DNA from: Diphasiastrum complanatum
Taxonomy: Eukaryota > Streptophyta > Lycopodiopsida > Lycopodiales > Lycopodiaceae
NCBI GenBank assembly: GCA_029204225.1
Contig: CM055114.1
Location: forward strand, 19,395,273-19,459,272
Reading direction: 5' to 3'
DNA length: 64,000 nucleotides
Shown: positions 47,030-59,700 of the stretch, piece after piece
Layout of the letters: the number at the start of each line of letters is the position of its first letter
Position numbering within the stretch: the stretch's first letter is position 1
Position numbers and translations under genes: made by a program
The notes under the pieces: generated by a model
What the model saw: the letters and a program-made list of their open reading frames with translations, nothing else
The model's database searches: none
Told to the model about the DNA's origin: nothing

Positions 47030-48640
47030 TTGTTCTTCAATATCCTTTTGAAAAAAATTCACTTTCGAAATGAAAAAGAACGTATAAATGAAACCAACAC
47101 TCAACGATCATATTTTGTTGAATGTGTCTTGAGAAATATTATTAATTCTGAAGAAGACATCAAAAATTATATAGCTGAATATACAAATAGACAATTAATT
47201 GATCATGAACAAAGACAACAAATTGTAAACATATTGCTCCAAAAAAAAACACTTAAAGGTGAAATATTGACAAATGATGAAGATCACATGAAACCTATAG
47301 TTTTGGATTTTGATACCATTCAAACTTTACAATTGGAGCACGATTTGAACATTTAAGAACATCTAACTTGACACAAGAACAAACACATGTCTATAACATG
47401 TTGACAATACAAACATCCGAAATTTTCATCATTTCAAAAACTCCTGGTAGCGGAAAAACAATGTTTATAAAATATCTAGCATATAAATTTTGTTGCATGG
47501 ATAGAAATGTGTTGCTATCAGCAACAACTGGAGCTACAACAACAAGACTTAGCAAAACTGCTATGAGTGTGCACAATCTATTCTCCATTCCTATAAAGAA
47601 TCTCTATGTTCAAAATTTAAATCCTACAGACTTCCGCTATAAATTGATAACCAATGCTGAACTTATCATAATTGATGAAATGTCGATGATGACATCCCAC
47701 ACTTTGCAGTTGGTTGTGCATCAAATAAATCAAGTGAAGAACGTTCCTCAAAATAACCCTTTCAAAAATCTCATTCTATTACTAGTTGGAGACCATGCAC
47801 AATTACCTGCAATATGTCAACATAGACGACTCCTTTTGTTGGCCATGTCATATATGTTCTTCACCATATTGAAAAATGGCAAAGCATTTCAATTTCACAT
47901 ATTCAGTGAGACATTCTGAAAATCCTATATATTTAGAATTTTTGAACATCATACGAAGTAGACAACCAACAATGAATGAAATACATAATGTGTTTTATGA
48001 TAGAATAATAACCGAGAGACAAGCTTTTGAAATGATAGATGACAATATTTCAATCATCTGTACACATCGTGAAGATGTTATAAAATACAATGAATATGCG
48101 CTAGAAAAACTTTATGATACCTCTCAAATAATCACTGCATCACACGTGCCCGAAATGCAAAGTTGGTTGATGGAAGAAAAATTCCATCAAATACCAAAAT
48201 TAGCCATTAGTGCAAAGGTGATGCTACTTTCCAATATGGATGTAAGTAAAGGAGCTGTAAATGGAGCTATAGGAACAATTATGGATCTAATTTTCAAAGA
48301 ACAATTAGCGGAAATCAAGTCAATAAAAGTGAAAATTAAAAATATGAATAGACACATTCTTGTGACTAGGTCAAATTTTGCAAAAATAAGATACAATACA
48401 TATATCTACTACAAGTCAACATTTCCTCACTCTAGCGTATGCAATGACAGCTCACAAATCCCAAGGGATGACAATAAAAAATACAACAATCTTAAACATT
48501 AAAATTTTTTTTTGACCTGCATTAACATATGTCATGCTCTCAAGAGTAACAAAAAGGAAAGATATTTTCATCATAAATGAAATTACTCCGTTACATTTTC
48601 AACCTATTCCACTTCCAGAATACACACAATGTTCTTGATG
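47030..48640 (+). pseudogene. PIF1-type helicase, frameshifted (Helitron-like)
   Basis: Motifs in order: Walker A TPGSGKT (about 47440), a TTGATTTRLSK block, Walker B IIIDEMSMM (about 47665), VGDHAQLPAI (about 47785), SVRHSENPIYLEFLN, KVMLLSNMDVSKGAVNGAIG (about 48210), AYAMTAHKSQGMTI (about 48435) and TYVMLSRVTKRKDIFIINE (about 48520). They span three or four frame changes (near 47340, 47880, 48420 and 48490), so no intact protein is made. PIF1 helicases of this kind form the C-terminus of Helitron RepHel proteins; no Rep domain or Helitron ends are recognised. The region is strikingly AT-rich. Confidence 0.88.
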
Positions 48641-48649
48641 AATATAATC

Positions 48650-50500
48650 CAAAAATCATTTTTGCAGAATAAGCTGATCATCGAATCACAAAATGTCGAC
48701 AACAATTGAGGTACTATCTCCTTATTTGTAAATTTTATTTTCATGAATTTGAACAAAGTTAAATAGATCAAAAGAAATTTTTTCTTTAATCAAATGTTTA
48801 TTATAAAACTTGTCTAACTTGACAAATCATAACTTACGCTATTCAAAAAACTAAAAGAAGAAGCAACAACTGTAAACACCACAACAACGACAACAACAAC
48901 ATATCCATCAACAAAACAAATGTTCCTCATGAATACATGTGGAATAGAACCTGAGGAATACATGAACGGTTATAGAACAAGATACTTCCTATCATTACTT
49001 ATTGATGGGAAAAAAAAATGCACGGGATAAATTTCAAAGTACTAATAATGGTCGACCAATTGAAGGTAACATCTATAAAACAAGAATATTTACTATTTTG
49101 ATATCCTTTTTTTGTAGTAATCAATACCTATACTTTATTGTATAAACAATTACTTACAATTACTTTATTGCAGGATTTCTTATCCATTTATTCAAACCAT
49201 TTCAAATCACTATTCCCGAAACAGTACATACGTCAGCATCTTTTTTGTGGATCAATAATGATGAGGAGACATAATGAGTATGCCGACTTGTGTTAAGTGT
49301 AAGTAGCTAATTAATGAAGGAACCGTGAAAGTAATATTTTGCAGAGAAGACGTGGTACTTCAAATGAACACTAACATAAAGTTTGTATTAGAATCGGACT
49401 AGCACAATCTCCTAACTCTCAACCACCTAAGGCCGAATCAATTGTTGCATATGTCTGCTTCAAAGATAGCGACTTGAGGCGAAGCGAGACATACATTGCT
49501 TGTCTTAAGTATGGCAACTAATCAATGACGGAATTGTGAAAGTTATGTTTTGCTCGAGAGACATGGTACTTCAAACAAACGCAAAAAGCCAAGCGAGAAA
49601 TGCATTGTGGAGTATTCAATCTTTGCCTACCTTAAAGAGCCAAATAAAAAGTGCAAATCAAAAAGCAAGATCAAGCATGGACAAAGAGTGAAATCAAGGT
49701 CCAAAGCAAGAAGACATCGAATGGCCACAAAGTGGATAGTAAACAATAAATCTTTAGGCTCAAAGAGCCTTGAACCTGTGTGAAAACGATTAATCTGGAT
49801 CTCAAAGAACTCAACATAAAGTGCGACAAAGACGGATCTGGAGCTCAAAGAAGTTACAAAAGTCAAGCTCAAAGTGACAGGGGTGGATATTTTCAACGAC
49901 CGTTGCCACCAATGAATAAGGGCCTTGAAGCAATATGAGATCTACGTGTCATGTGCCAATCTTAGCGATCAAACATCTAATCCATTCATTAGCATCAAAT
50001 CACAATGGAAATGCAAGAAATCAAGAAAATAAGCCAAAAATCAAGAAACTAGACAAATGTAGCAAAACTTCGCCAAATTAGGCAAAGTAAAATTCCATTA
50101 TTAATTAATGGAGATCATTCAAAGGATAAGGGCCTGATTCTAGAGCATGATCATAGCTCTCATGTGATTTTAGGCACATGAACCACGTTCTCCATCAAGA
50201 AAGCTCTCAAAGAGAAGCTCCAAGGTCTCATACAACTCAAAATTAAAAAATGAACAATAGCCTCCAAATTTAGCATGACCTCAACTACTTATAGTGGTCA
50301 TTTGTGCCTCTACTATGAGTTTGGGGCCCTATTTGGCTAATTTGGGCCTTACAACCATTATTACAAGTCCGCTATTCACAAATATAGCGAGGTTGTTCGA
50401 GCCACTTTATTAATTGTCCTAATGACTAATTCTAGTCTAATTTAGCTCCATGGCCATATTTGGCAATTCATTAGTAAGCTCATGGGCTAATTACATGTAG
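48650..50500. other. AT-rich stretch with one imperfect direct repeat
   Basis: A roughly 75-base segment at 49297-49375 (taagtgtaagtagctaatta to gacgtggtacttcaaa) recurs imperfectly at 49502-49575. The right part up to 50504 is probably an LTR of the next element. No gene is seen. Confidence 0.5.
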
Positions 50501-52142
50501 CACAGGACCCTCCCCCTACTTTAAGCATTTTTGCCCTCAAAAATAAAGACCATGTAGCTCTTTGTTGAGTGCCATGCTTCATAAATCCTTTGGCAACAGT
50601 CGAAGAATATTTGGCCACCTTGAATAAAAAAAACATCTTTTCTTGTATTATTCTTGTCAGTAGCCATCTACCATTCATCAGATTTTGTTGCCTCAGCTTA
50701 TTGTCGTAGAACAAGATTGCAATGAGAATTCTTCATAAAGAACTTTTCATCTACAAGTGATCCCATAGATTTGATAAGATCACTGAAGAAGAGATTGATG
50801 AAACTCAGGAAAGCCTCAAGTTGCATTAGTTCTGCATGGGTTGACATGATCCAAGCAACAGACATTTGAAAGTCTTCTTCTTCAGTATCTTCCTTGATTG
50901 GATGGGCTATCCAATTCCAGATGCATTTTTTGTCCCTGCATCCCGTGTTATAGCCTTATGCATTGCTCCTTGATGTAGGATAGTGGTATCCATTTCTAAC
51001 TTAAGAGCATTTATTAGAGCCATGCATCCCACATTCGGATTCATCAAATCCCATGCAGTGAAGGGATTTTTTTGGTCATCTGTACACAAGGAATTTGACG
51101 ATTTTGAATTTAGTTTCCATGTTAACTTGTTTTCCTTGTTGATAGGATTGATGACATCCTCTAACGCAAGAATATTCAAGGATTTTGCACCAACTGCTTC
51201 CGTCAATATCACATTAGATTCATTAGTTGGTAGCTTGATGCACATTTGCTTCAGATCTTTGGATGGATCTCTTATTATTGACTTCATTGAAGCAATGTTA
51301 ATACCAATTTCATCATCAAAAAGCTCGTTGTTGTATTGGTTTTTTGAATTTTGCATCAGTGTTATACCACTCGCTTGATCCATGTTCAGAAAAAATTCCA
51401 TATAGATCATTATCCATAATGTGGTCATAACCACTGATTTGTGGAGTAGAGCATAATTCTCGGCAATCGGATTGTACTCCATGATTTGAGAAGTTCGCTC
51501 TGCTCATAGTATACCTCCTTATTTTGACCTTGGACCTGATCATTACAACTGTCGGGACAAGACTTGATCTGGATTTTTAAATTGGTCTTCATCCACTTGT
51601 CCATTGGTGCTTTGCTGATATTGATTTGTCTCCATGGAGGATAGATCAATATTAAGAATTTTGCTCTCTTCTTCAAAATCATCAGGTTGATCAGAAGATT
51701 CATGATCTTGTTTGCTCAAAACATCTCGATCAATATATGCTTTTGGCTTGGAAGTTTGCCCTGGGATTAAAGGGAGCGTTGTTTCGTCGACATCAACAGT
51801 CGTACACCATTTAGGATTAGTAGTTTGAATATCATTGGGCTGTTGTGGAATACTACCCGATTGCAAGATAGAGTCAAAACGAGCGACCATCTTATTGTAC
51901 ATTTTTTCCCACCATCTTCGCCGTCATCAAATGATGTACCCATTAGAGAAGGACCAATCATACATGTAGTGGCATAGAACATCCTTCATTTTCATCAATT
52001 TCTTCACTTTCATAGGCATCTTCATAGGCCTCATAATCAACATTATCATCTTCTTTATAATCGAAATGGAAATCAAATTTAGCAAGGTGCAGTTAAGCAA
52101 TGACAATAGGCATGGATTTTTAATTAGAACAAATACAAACAA
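50100..52142 (-). mobile_element. Non-autonomous LTR element, 3' part
   Basis: On the minus strand a polypurine tract aagtagggggagggtcc (plus 50505-50526) immediately precedes TGTGCTACATGTAATTAGCC, an LTR start at 50504. Upstream lie acidic, Asn/Asp-rich frames at 50907-51482 and 51543-52100. They resemble no pol domain; their style resembles the acidic region before gag in the 8.4-kb element. The LTR's left end and the second LTR were not found. Confidence 0.55.
50907..51482 (-). pseudogene. Unrecognised acidic ORF inside the element
   Basis: A 191-codon frame (MEYNPIAENYALLHKSVV... to KNASGIG). It has no motif I know. It overlaps a second frame at 51543-51902 (MYNKMVARFDSILQSG) that would precede it after a frame change, so both may be one broken protein. 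Confidence 0.35.
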
Positions 52143-52755
52143 CTTTTGAAGAGTTCGATTTGTGATACAAATAAGACTTCTACACTGTCAATGTTATTGA
52201 GCTGATAAAGTTTGCTTTTTATGGCACTGAAATCCGAGCTCAAATGATGAGATGCGATAATTTCAAAGAATTACAACATAAAATGTAAACACTTGGAAGA
52301 AAGGGGTCCTAAAAAAATTAAATAAAAAAAATTTAGTAATGATGATGGAGATGCTAATCATGTGATTCAGCTTGATGACTTGACCACTTTTAGTTCTTAA
52401 AGTACTGAATTCCGACGTCAAACTAAAAAGTTAATGCTACACAAAGAAAGGGAAATAACAGACTTGGAAAGGGGCTTCTAAAAAAAATTACAAATTGGAT
52501 TTAACAAAGTTTGGATTCCATGAAACATTGGTGGGCTCGTAGAAGATAAAAAAATCGTAAAATATTCAATATTTAACGGCAATTTTTTTGCGGGCATCAA
52601 AATGGGAGATGAGTATAGGATATACCATAGAATATTCTGGCAGAATATTCTAAGAATATTCTAAAATAATGAGCCACTATGGCCGCTGGCTAGCCACGCA
52701 GATGGAGGGCGATGCAAGGAGGGGAGGGCAAGTGACGTAGGCATGGAGCAACAAG

Positions 52756-52758
<3 letters not shown>

Positions 52759-52792
<34 letters not shown>

Positions 52793-52818
52793 CGGGTTAA
52801 GGTTTAGGGTTTAGGGTC
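52759..52818. repeat. 34-base G run with telomere-like units
   Basis: Thirty-four consecutive G bases (52759-52792) are followed by c and gggttaaggtttagggtt and one more tagggt, plant telomere-type (TTTAGGG) units. Confidence 0.9.
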
Positions 52819-52859
52819 TACAGAATCCAAACTCGACCAGATCTTTTTTTTTGAAATCT

Positions 52860-53060
52860 CAACCAGATTGGGGCGAAGAAACTCGACCGGTTTATTTTTT
52901 TTTGGAAATCTCGGCCGAGTCGTAATGAAAAAATCTCGCCCTAGTCGTGATGGAGATCTCGATCGGACCGAGGGTCTGAAAAAAAAACAATCTCGATCGG
53001 GCCGAGGGTCTGATGAAACTTCTCAACAATCACGTGATGGAAATCTTGACCGGACCGAGC
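52860..53060. repeat. Short-range repeats of ctcgaccgg/ctcgatcgg
   Basis: The phrase (a)tctcgatcggaccgagggtctga occurs twice (about 52956 and 52992) with further variants before and after. No protein feature is convincing here. Confidence 0.6.
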
Positions 53061-53159
53061 TGAAATCTATGCGGTCGTCGGTCCCCGTGGAGAAGGGCAT
53101 GACAATGTTTTTCTTTTTCTTTTCAGTTTAGGGCACGGTGGTTTAGGGCGCGGCGTGAG

Positions 53160-55480
53160 GGTCAATTTCTTTTTTTTAGGTTTCTGCGAAAGCTTCGGAA
53201 TGAAGAAATGGGAAAACATTAACAAAGAAGCTAAATTTCAGAAATGAAAAAGTTGAAGTGCTTTTCTCTCAAATTTTTACTATAAACTAGTTTTAGACCT
53301 CTTTCACAAGAATTGTCATCTCTCTCAATTTTTAACCATATTGGCTGCAAATTGGCTCAGATTCAAGCTAAGACAGAGACCTACAATCCAATAGAATTAC
53401 AGTCACAAAATTCGGCAAAAAGTTCAGCCAAAAATAGAAAAAAATAGATTGCAAAAATTGTTACTAACTAAAATTGGAATAAAAACACAAAAATGGCCAT
53501 AACTTGGTCATTATAGCTTTAAATCAAAAAATCTCAGTACCTCTAGAAAGCTAAAAGAATGATCTACTAATCTACAACCAAAAACTACACAAAAAATGAA
53601 GATTAAATGGTCAAAAATTGAATCAAAACTTGTTGAAAATTAAAAAATCAAGAAAACTAGAACAAGAAACTCTACCAAACTTAACAAAATCCACCAAATC
53701 TGATGGGAAAAGGTTCTAACAAAGTCCAAAGAGCTCATATTGATGTGCAATCACCACACACGATCTAGGCATGATAAAACGGAGCCGAAGATCGATAAGA
53801 TCTAGAGAGAGAAAATCACTTTCTAGAGAGAGAAAAGCGTGTTTTACTAGATTGGTCTAAGCACTTGATGTGAGGGGAGGTGCTAAATCACACCATAAAT
53901 ATAGGAGGATGTGAATTGCGACTCAAGGTGAACTCCAACTCCCCTTGCTAAAATGTTGTCATGGCCCCAGCCTTGCCATGTCAGCGCCTAGGAGACTAGG
54001 GTCGGTCACACACTTGAAATGTAACCTTCTCAAATTATTCATAAAGTGGAATTTTTCTCAAACTGACTCTGATTACCTTCTAGATTTCAATGTTCGCTAA
54101 AAGTGCCAATTGTAAGGCCACTTCAGATTTTGTTGTCCTGGCGTTGAGCTGACGGTCACATCTCAGGCAACGGTATGGCGTTGGGACCACTCGGTCTGAC
54201 ATGCCTACAATACATTGTCGAAATCATTCAGTCCAAAAACTGGTTGTCTTCATATCTGTCGCGGCATGTGGTTTTGAGTGTTCCTTGCGTGAATGTAAAC
54301 TTGATTAAGCTTTTTGGGAATGGGCTCTAACTTGTTGGCTGAGTTGGATGGCTTGCTTGTGTGGAAGTTACCTATTTATGGTTGTCTAGTCTAGTATGGT
54401 GCCAAGTTGGCTTCCAACTTTTGTGAACCCAAATTACGGCGCATTTTGAACAGCAGGTCTTCGACATATATCTAGTTGTGAAAGTACCTAGTGAAAAAGT
54501 GGTGTGTAGGGATCCCTTACTATCCCAGCAAACATACGTCTCCCAATAGTAGTAGCTCTCGCAAAGGCCAAGCCTTGCCATGTAAGGGTGGGGGTATCCT
54601 CGAAGCACTTTGCATATGGATCACTCAACTAGCCACTTGAATCCACGATGTGTTTACTCTGATGTATAATGAGGCCTTGGTTCTATAGTCATCATTATTA
54701 ATAAATTGGGCACCTAGACCATATCATTGCCAGCTTAACACACTTAACCAAGGCAATACTCTCCCCTCCCTATCTACTAATAATCATGAATGAGATATAC
54801 TAACCCTTGCAATGGACTTAATAACCTTATATCATCTCTCATCTACTATCTTGAGGTTCTATGCTAGCATAAGCAATTCATGCATAAACTTGTTTCTTTA
54901 AAAAAGCCCATTCATTGTAGAGTCCATACAGATTATACGTATAGAGTCATTTACCTCTTCATAATGTCAACTGACATTCGTGCAAACTGCGATCATTCAT
55001 AAAATCACATGTAATAAATTATAAACTTTCATAACAACTTGACTCTAAACAATATAGCAAATCCAAATCTAAAACTCAATTTTGTGTTCAATACGGACCC
55101 TATGATGCAACAAAGTATTGAGGAATATTGTAAAGGTAGTATTGATGTGCATGCTATGCGAGGCCCATATGTTTCAATGGATGTCCTACAATGTGTCTGT
55201 TAGGGGATTTTCCCATGTACTAAACACGCTACTTTGAGAAATCATAAATCCATGAACATAGATAGTAACAAGAAATCAAACCTCCAATTTTAAGAGATTT
55301 TTCCAAAAAAAAATTATTATTTTAATAGTTGAATTCATTCCACCGTTATTCTATAAGCAAAGTGTTGTGTTCAATGTTCTAAGGCATCAACAATCATCAT
55401 CAACTTCAAGTATACAATATGAGAACACATATGTTGTCCCCTCAAAAAAAACTACATGTCGATGCTTCAATTACAAGTTC
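53160..55480. other. Stretch without recognisable gene
   Basis: AT-rich sequence. The portion 53440-53960, with ctctagagagagaaaa doublets, looks like an LTR retrotransposon leader or LTR, but I cannot place ends. Confidence 0.4.
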
Positions 55481-55484
55481 TGAT

Positions 55485-56027
55485 CATAGATGCACTATGA
55501 TTTTTGAATCGCGATCAGAATCGCGATTCTGAAACGCGTTTCAGGATTTTCCCAGAATCGCGCAGAATCGTTTTTTCTTTTTTTTTTTTGAAATTCTTTT
55601 AGGCAATATCGGTATCAGATGAAAGCTCTGATTGAGAGCATTATGACTATGTAGTTTGCTGACTATTTTGGGTGCGAAACGCCGTTGGGGGGCGTTGCCC
55701 CCCAAACCCCCCATCGAGGGGCTACCGCCCCCCCTGCAGATAAAAATGGGGTCCAAATGCACGTCGAGAAGGGCCCAATATTTATGCCCCCAACTGTATG
55801 TACATTGCACTCACATCTCCGGTGAAACGATTGCAAAAGTGATCATCGTCCATACAGTTGATAGTCCAAACTGTAGCATTAACATTTACTGAAAACCAAA
55901 GCAAATGACAACCAGATAGTTACTAAATATAAGATCTGTTTGTGCCTCATCTACTGCACTTCTGAGAGGCAAAACGCTGGTTGACCATTGATCCCCTAAA
56001 AAAAAATTCAGCCATAAGGTATTTTTT

Positions 56028-56094
<67 letters not shown>

Positions 56095-56163
56095 CGATTC
56101 TCGATCGCGAATCGCGATTCGAGAATCGCAGACCCCAGCGAATCGCGATTCGGTGCATCTATG
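55485..56163. mobile_element. Non-autonomous hAT element (679 bp) with TSD
   Basis: Terminal inverted repeats CATAGATGCAC (55485-55495) and GTGCATCTATG (56153-56163) are perfect. They are flanked by gttctgat (55477-55484) and gttctaat (56164-56171), an 8-bp target duplication with one change, which is the hAT length. Subterminal GCGATTC words are abundant. The interior holds a palindrome of G6/C6 arms and a 63-bp (TA)n, but no transposase. Confidence 0.85.
56030..56092. repeat. (TA)n microsatellite
   Basis: An uninterrupted AT dinucleotide run inside the 679-bp hAT element. Confidence 0.98.
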
Positions 56164-56682
56164 GTTCTAATTAAGATTATGTATTTCAAAGCATCTTCAA
56201 ATGCTCCAAAAACAAACTTTCCATAATTTGGAAACTAGTAGAAAAGTAAAGTTGTTCATGAGGTGAATGTGAAAGACGAAAAATAATTTGGCATGCATGC
56301 TCCCTTTTTAAAAGCTACTACGAGAAACATTGATCGAATGATAAGAACTAATTGATCTGGTAATTGTTATAACAACTAGTCAAATTGAGCAAAGATGCTT
56401 CCTACGCTCAGTTCCCAATCTACATGTTTGAAAATAACTCCTCTTAGGTGGCTTTGCTTTCTAGGTCATTATGATAATAACTAGTCAGATTGAGCAAAGA
56501 TACTTCCTAAACTCAGTATCCAATCTACATATTTGAAAATGATTACTCCTACTTGGCATTGCTCTTTTGTGATATTTATCAAACTAACGATAAAGGCCAT
56601 GGTCCATTCCAACCAAAAATATACAATCGGTTGCAAATTATCTTCTCAGGATGACAATGACAAAACTTCCACATAAAGACCT

Positions 56683-56747
56683 TTATCGTATCGTGTGTAG
56701 TCCAAGTTCATTCCACTTGTCTTGTGTACCTGGTTGTTGGTCTTGAT
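56683..56747 (-). CDS. APC13: APC13 exon 3
   Basis: It encodes [20 protein letters not shown] and the stop TAA at 56683-56685, after the acceptor ttacag. The DxWxxLxL motif near the end is the family signature. Confidence 0.94.
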
Positions 56748-59700
56748 CTGTAATACAAAAAGAGCATTGTCATGAACATGATTGAGCATCCACATTAATG
56801 TTCTCACAACCAATGAGGTCATGCAACACATATCACTGAAAGAAAATAAAGAGTAATGAATACAAACAAGAGTATTGGACTCACTTGCAAATATAAATTC
56901 AAACGTAGGAAAGAAAGAAAAAATACTTCTTTAGTTTCATATATGTAAAGAACAACCTTCTAACTAAGAGTAATATATGTAATATCACCTAGATGTTATT
57001 ATAACATCAAAGATGGATTATGGGATCACAAGGTTAAGTTTTGATAGTACAATAGAAGAAATCACAAAAATGTATAAGCTTTTGTTCAACTTTCCCTACT
57101 ATATAGCATGCCAGCGATTGTTTATTTGCTACCGGATTCTATAAACAACATTCATTAAGGTAAACCTCTAGCTACGGTAATCTAGATCCCTGCAATATTA
57201 CACTTTCATCTTTAGTATTGCATCTGAATGATGCATCTTGGCTTCCAAGGGAGGCTTGAACTCAGGAACAAAGAGCTAACCAACTAAGCCAACCCCATTG
57301 GATCACATATGAATGATGCACATGGACATGAAACTTTGGATGCCAAGCTAACCAACTAAGCCAACCCCATTGGATCACATATGAATGATGCACATGGATC
57401 CTGAATAGACCCCTTTCTAAAATCAAAGTATTTATGGTATTTATAATAAGTCAGCTTAACAATCTTAGGGTGAGATAAATTTTATGATTGAATGTATCTT
57501 TACTTTATTCAAATCTCAGCGTTTGAAGCATTTCATTATGGGGGTCATTTAAATGCCTTGCAAATTTGCAGTGTGATGTGTTGAGTACATGTTGTCCTTC
57601 ATAACATGCTGATTGTCACAACTAGCCACAAAACTCTAAAAGAATCTTCAAGGCATTTCAAGGACAAATTATAAATCAATCAAGTATGTTCTGATAGTTG
57701 CAGCATTCAATCGAGCTAAAATAACCAGCTTCTATGAGCATGCAGGATAAGTGCGAGTCACCACAAGCACCACTCGTGCGAAGAAAATTATGCCATGTTT
57801 GCTTGAGAATGTGGCATAAAATGCACTAATGAAAATTATTCACATGCTTAGCACAGATTGTAGGAGCGTGGTTTTATATTATCTTTTGTTACATGTGATG
57901 TTAAGCAAACACATATTAAGCATTAAAGGTTCTTTGCAATCTGGCTTATACTGACAAAAACACTTGCTACGTGACAAATGTTCATACTACAAACCTTCTG
58001 GAATCTGGATAAGTTAATGTCCTGTAAAAGCAGGTCATTTTCCAGGTGCACAAATTTTAATAGTGCAGGCCCATACAATCGGTAATCTGTAATGTGACTT
58101 ACAAACACAGGGGAGAGTCAGTAGCCAGCAATATCTTAGGCCATAACCGCTTTCTACATAGGCAGTCCTTGATGCTCAGAAATTGTTGCAATGTCTTCTT
58201 GCTGCGGACTAGAAGCAAAGACATATAATACAGCCAATTTGTGAGGGTTAGGGTTGTAAGCATTTTTTGCTGGCTACCAATTTGTGAGAGTTATATAGGC
58301 ATTTGCTGGTCAGATGTTGTGGCAAAGTTTTCTTGCCGCAGCCTGACTTCTCAGATAACAACAGAAGGCTTGACAGATTTTCTAAGAAGTTTACACCTCA
58401 GCAAAGAGTTACGGTCTTAACAATTTGTGAGAGTTTGGATTATCCACAATCCTTGCTGGTCAGCTGTTGCTGCAATATTTCTTACGGCAACCTAGCTTTT
58501 TAGCTAATAATAGTAAGCTTGGCACGTTGTCTAATCAGTTGACACATCTTTGAGCAAAAAGATATGGCATGGCCAATTTGTGAGATTTAGGATTATAGGC
58601 ATTCCTTACCGGTCACTCATTGTTGCAATGGTCTCTAGCCGCGACCTAGTTTCTTGGCTAATTATAAGAAGCTTGACAGATTATTTGATTACCCAGTCGC
58701 ACCTACTAAAGCAAAGAGAGTATAACATTTGTGAGGGTTAGGGCTATAGGCATTCCTTGCTGGTCAGCTGTTGCTGCAATGTTCTCTTGAAGCCGCCTAG
58801 CTTATCAGCTAAGACAGAAAGCTTGACAGATCTTCTGATCAGTTTACACCTGCTAAAGCAAAGAAATACGGTTTGACCAATTTGTGAGGGAGAGGACTAC
58901 ATTCTTTGCTGCTCGTCAGCTGTTGCTGCAAGGTTTCTGGCTGCGGCCAAGCTTCTTAGCTGATAACACGAAGCTCAACAGAGTTTCTGTCAGAATACAC
59001 CTCCTCCAGCAGAGGGATAGGGTGTGACCAATTTGGAAGGATTAGGGTTGTAGGCATTCCTTGCTAGTCAGCCTTTGTTGCAACATTTTCTTGCCAAGGC
59101 TTAGAGTCTCAGCTAATTTGTGAGGGACGGGATTTGATATACTCTTCACTCAGAAGTCAAGACGACAACACCCGGAGAGCTTTCAGCGTTCTCAGATTGT
59201 TCTACATTTCCATTTCTGCTCAGTTCTTCTCATTCTACGCGCTCTTAATGCACTTTTATTAGACAGTGACAGTGACAGCGAAAGCTGGAAGAAGGGTTCC
59301 TAAATACAATGTATAAATACATATAATCGGAAGATACTTCAACACTTTGATGCAGTGCTTCAATGACTAATGAACTTACTGGTTTCATCCATGTCCTCCG
59401 TGGGGGGAGCTACGCCAGGTGGGAAGGGTATATCTGCGGCCAACACCATGGCATAATCAGAACCCTTGGTGAGACAAAATTGCATATTCTAACATCGATC
59501 TACATATCTTTGATAATAGCTTTGGAGTCTAATATTTACAATACCCGATTTGGTTTGCTATGGATTATACTATGCTCAGATTCCAGAATAATTTAATTCA
59601 AAATCATTTTAATATTATAGAACAATACAAAGCAAACCAGATCAAATCATATCATTAAATGATTCATCCACAGCAAACTAGATCCATGCCAGAAAGAATG

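Noticed and set aside
49550-49783. Lys/Ser-rich 77-codon frame
   Set aside because: Biased composition in a repeat-like region and no homologous motif.
57238-57300. Functional tRNA gene on the minus strand
   Set aside because: A- and B-box words are present but too close together, and the cloverleaf arms do not pair; called a SINE head instead.
57923-58108. 61-codon minus-strand frame inside APC13 intron 2
   Set aside because: No family match and not needed by the APC13 splice phases.
58279-59130. Regularly spaced repeats considered as a CRISPR-like array
   Set aside because: The whole 150-base unit is repeated, with no unique spacers, and it lies in a plant intron.
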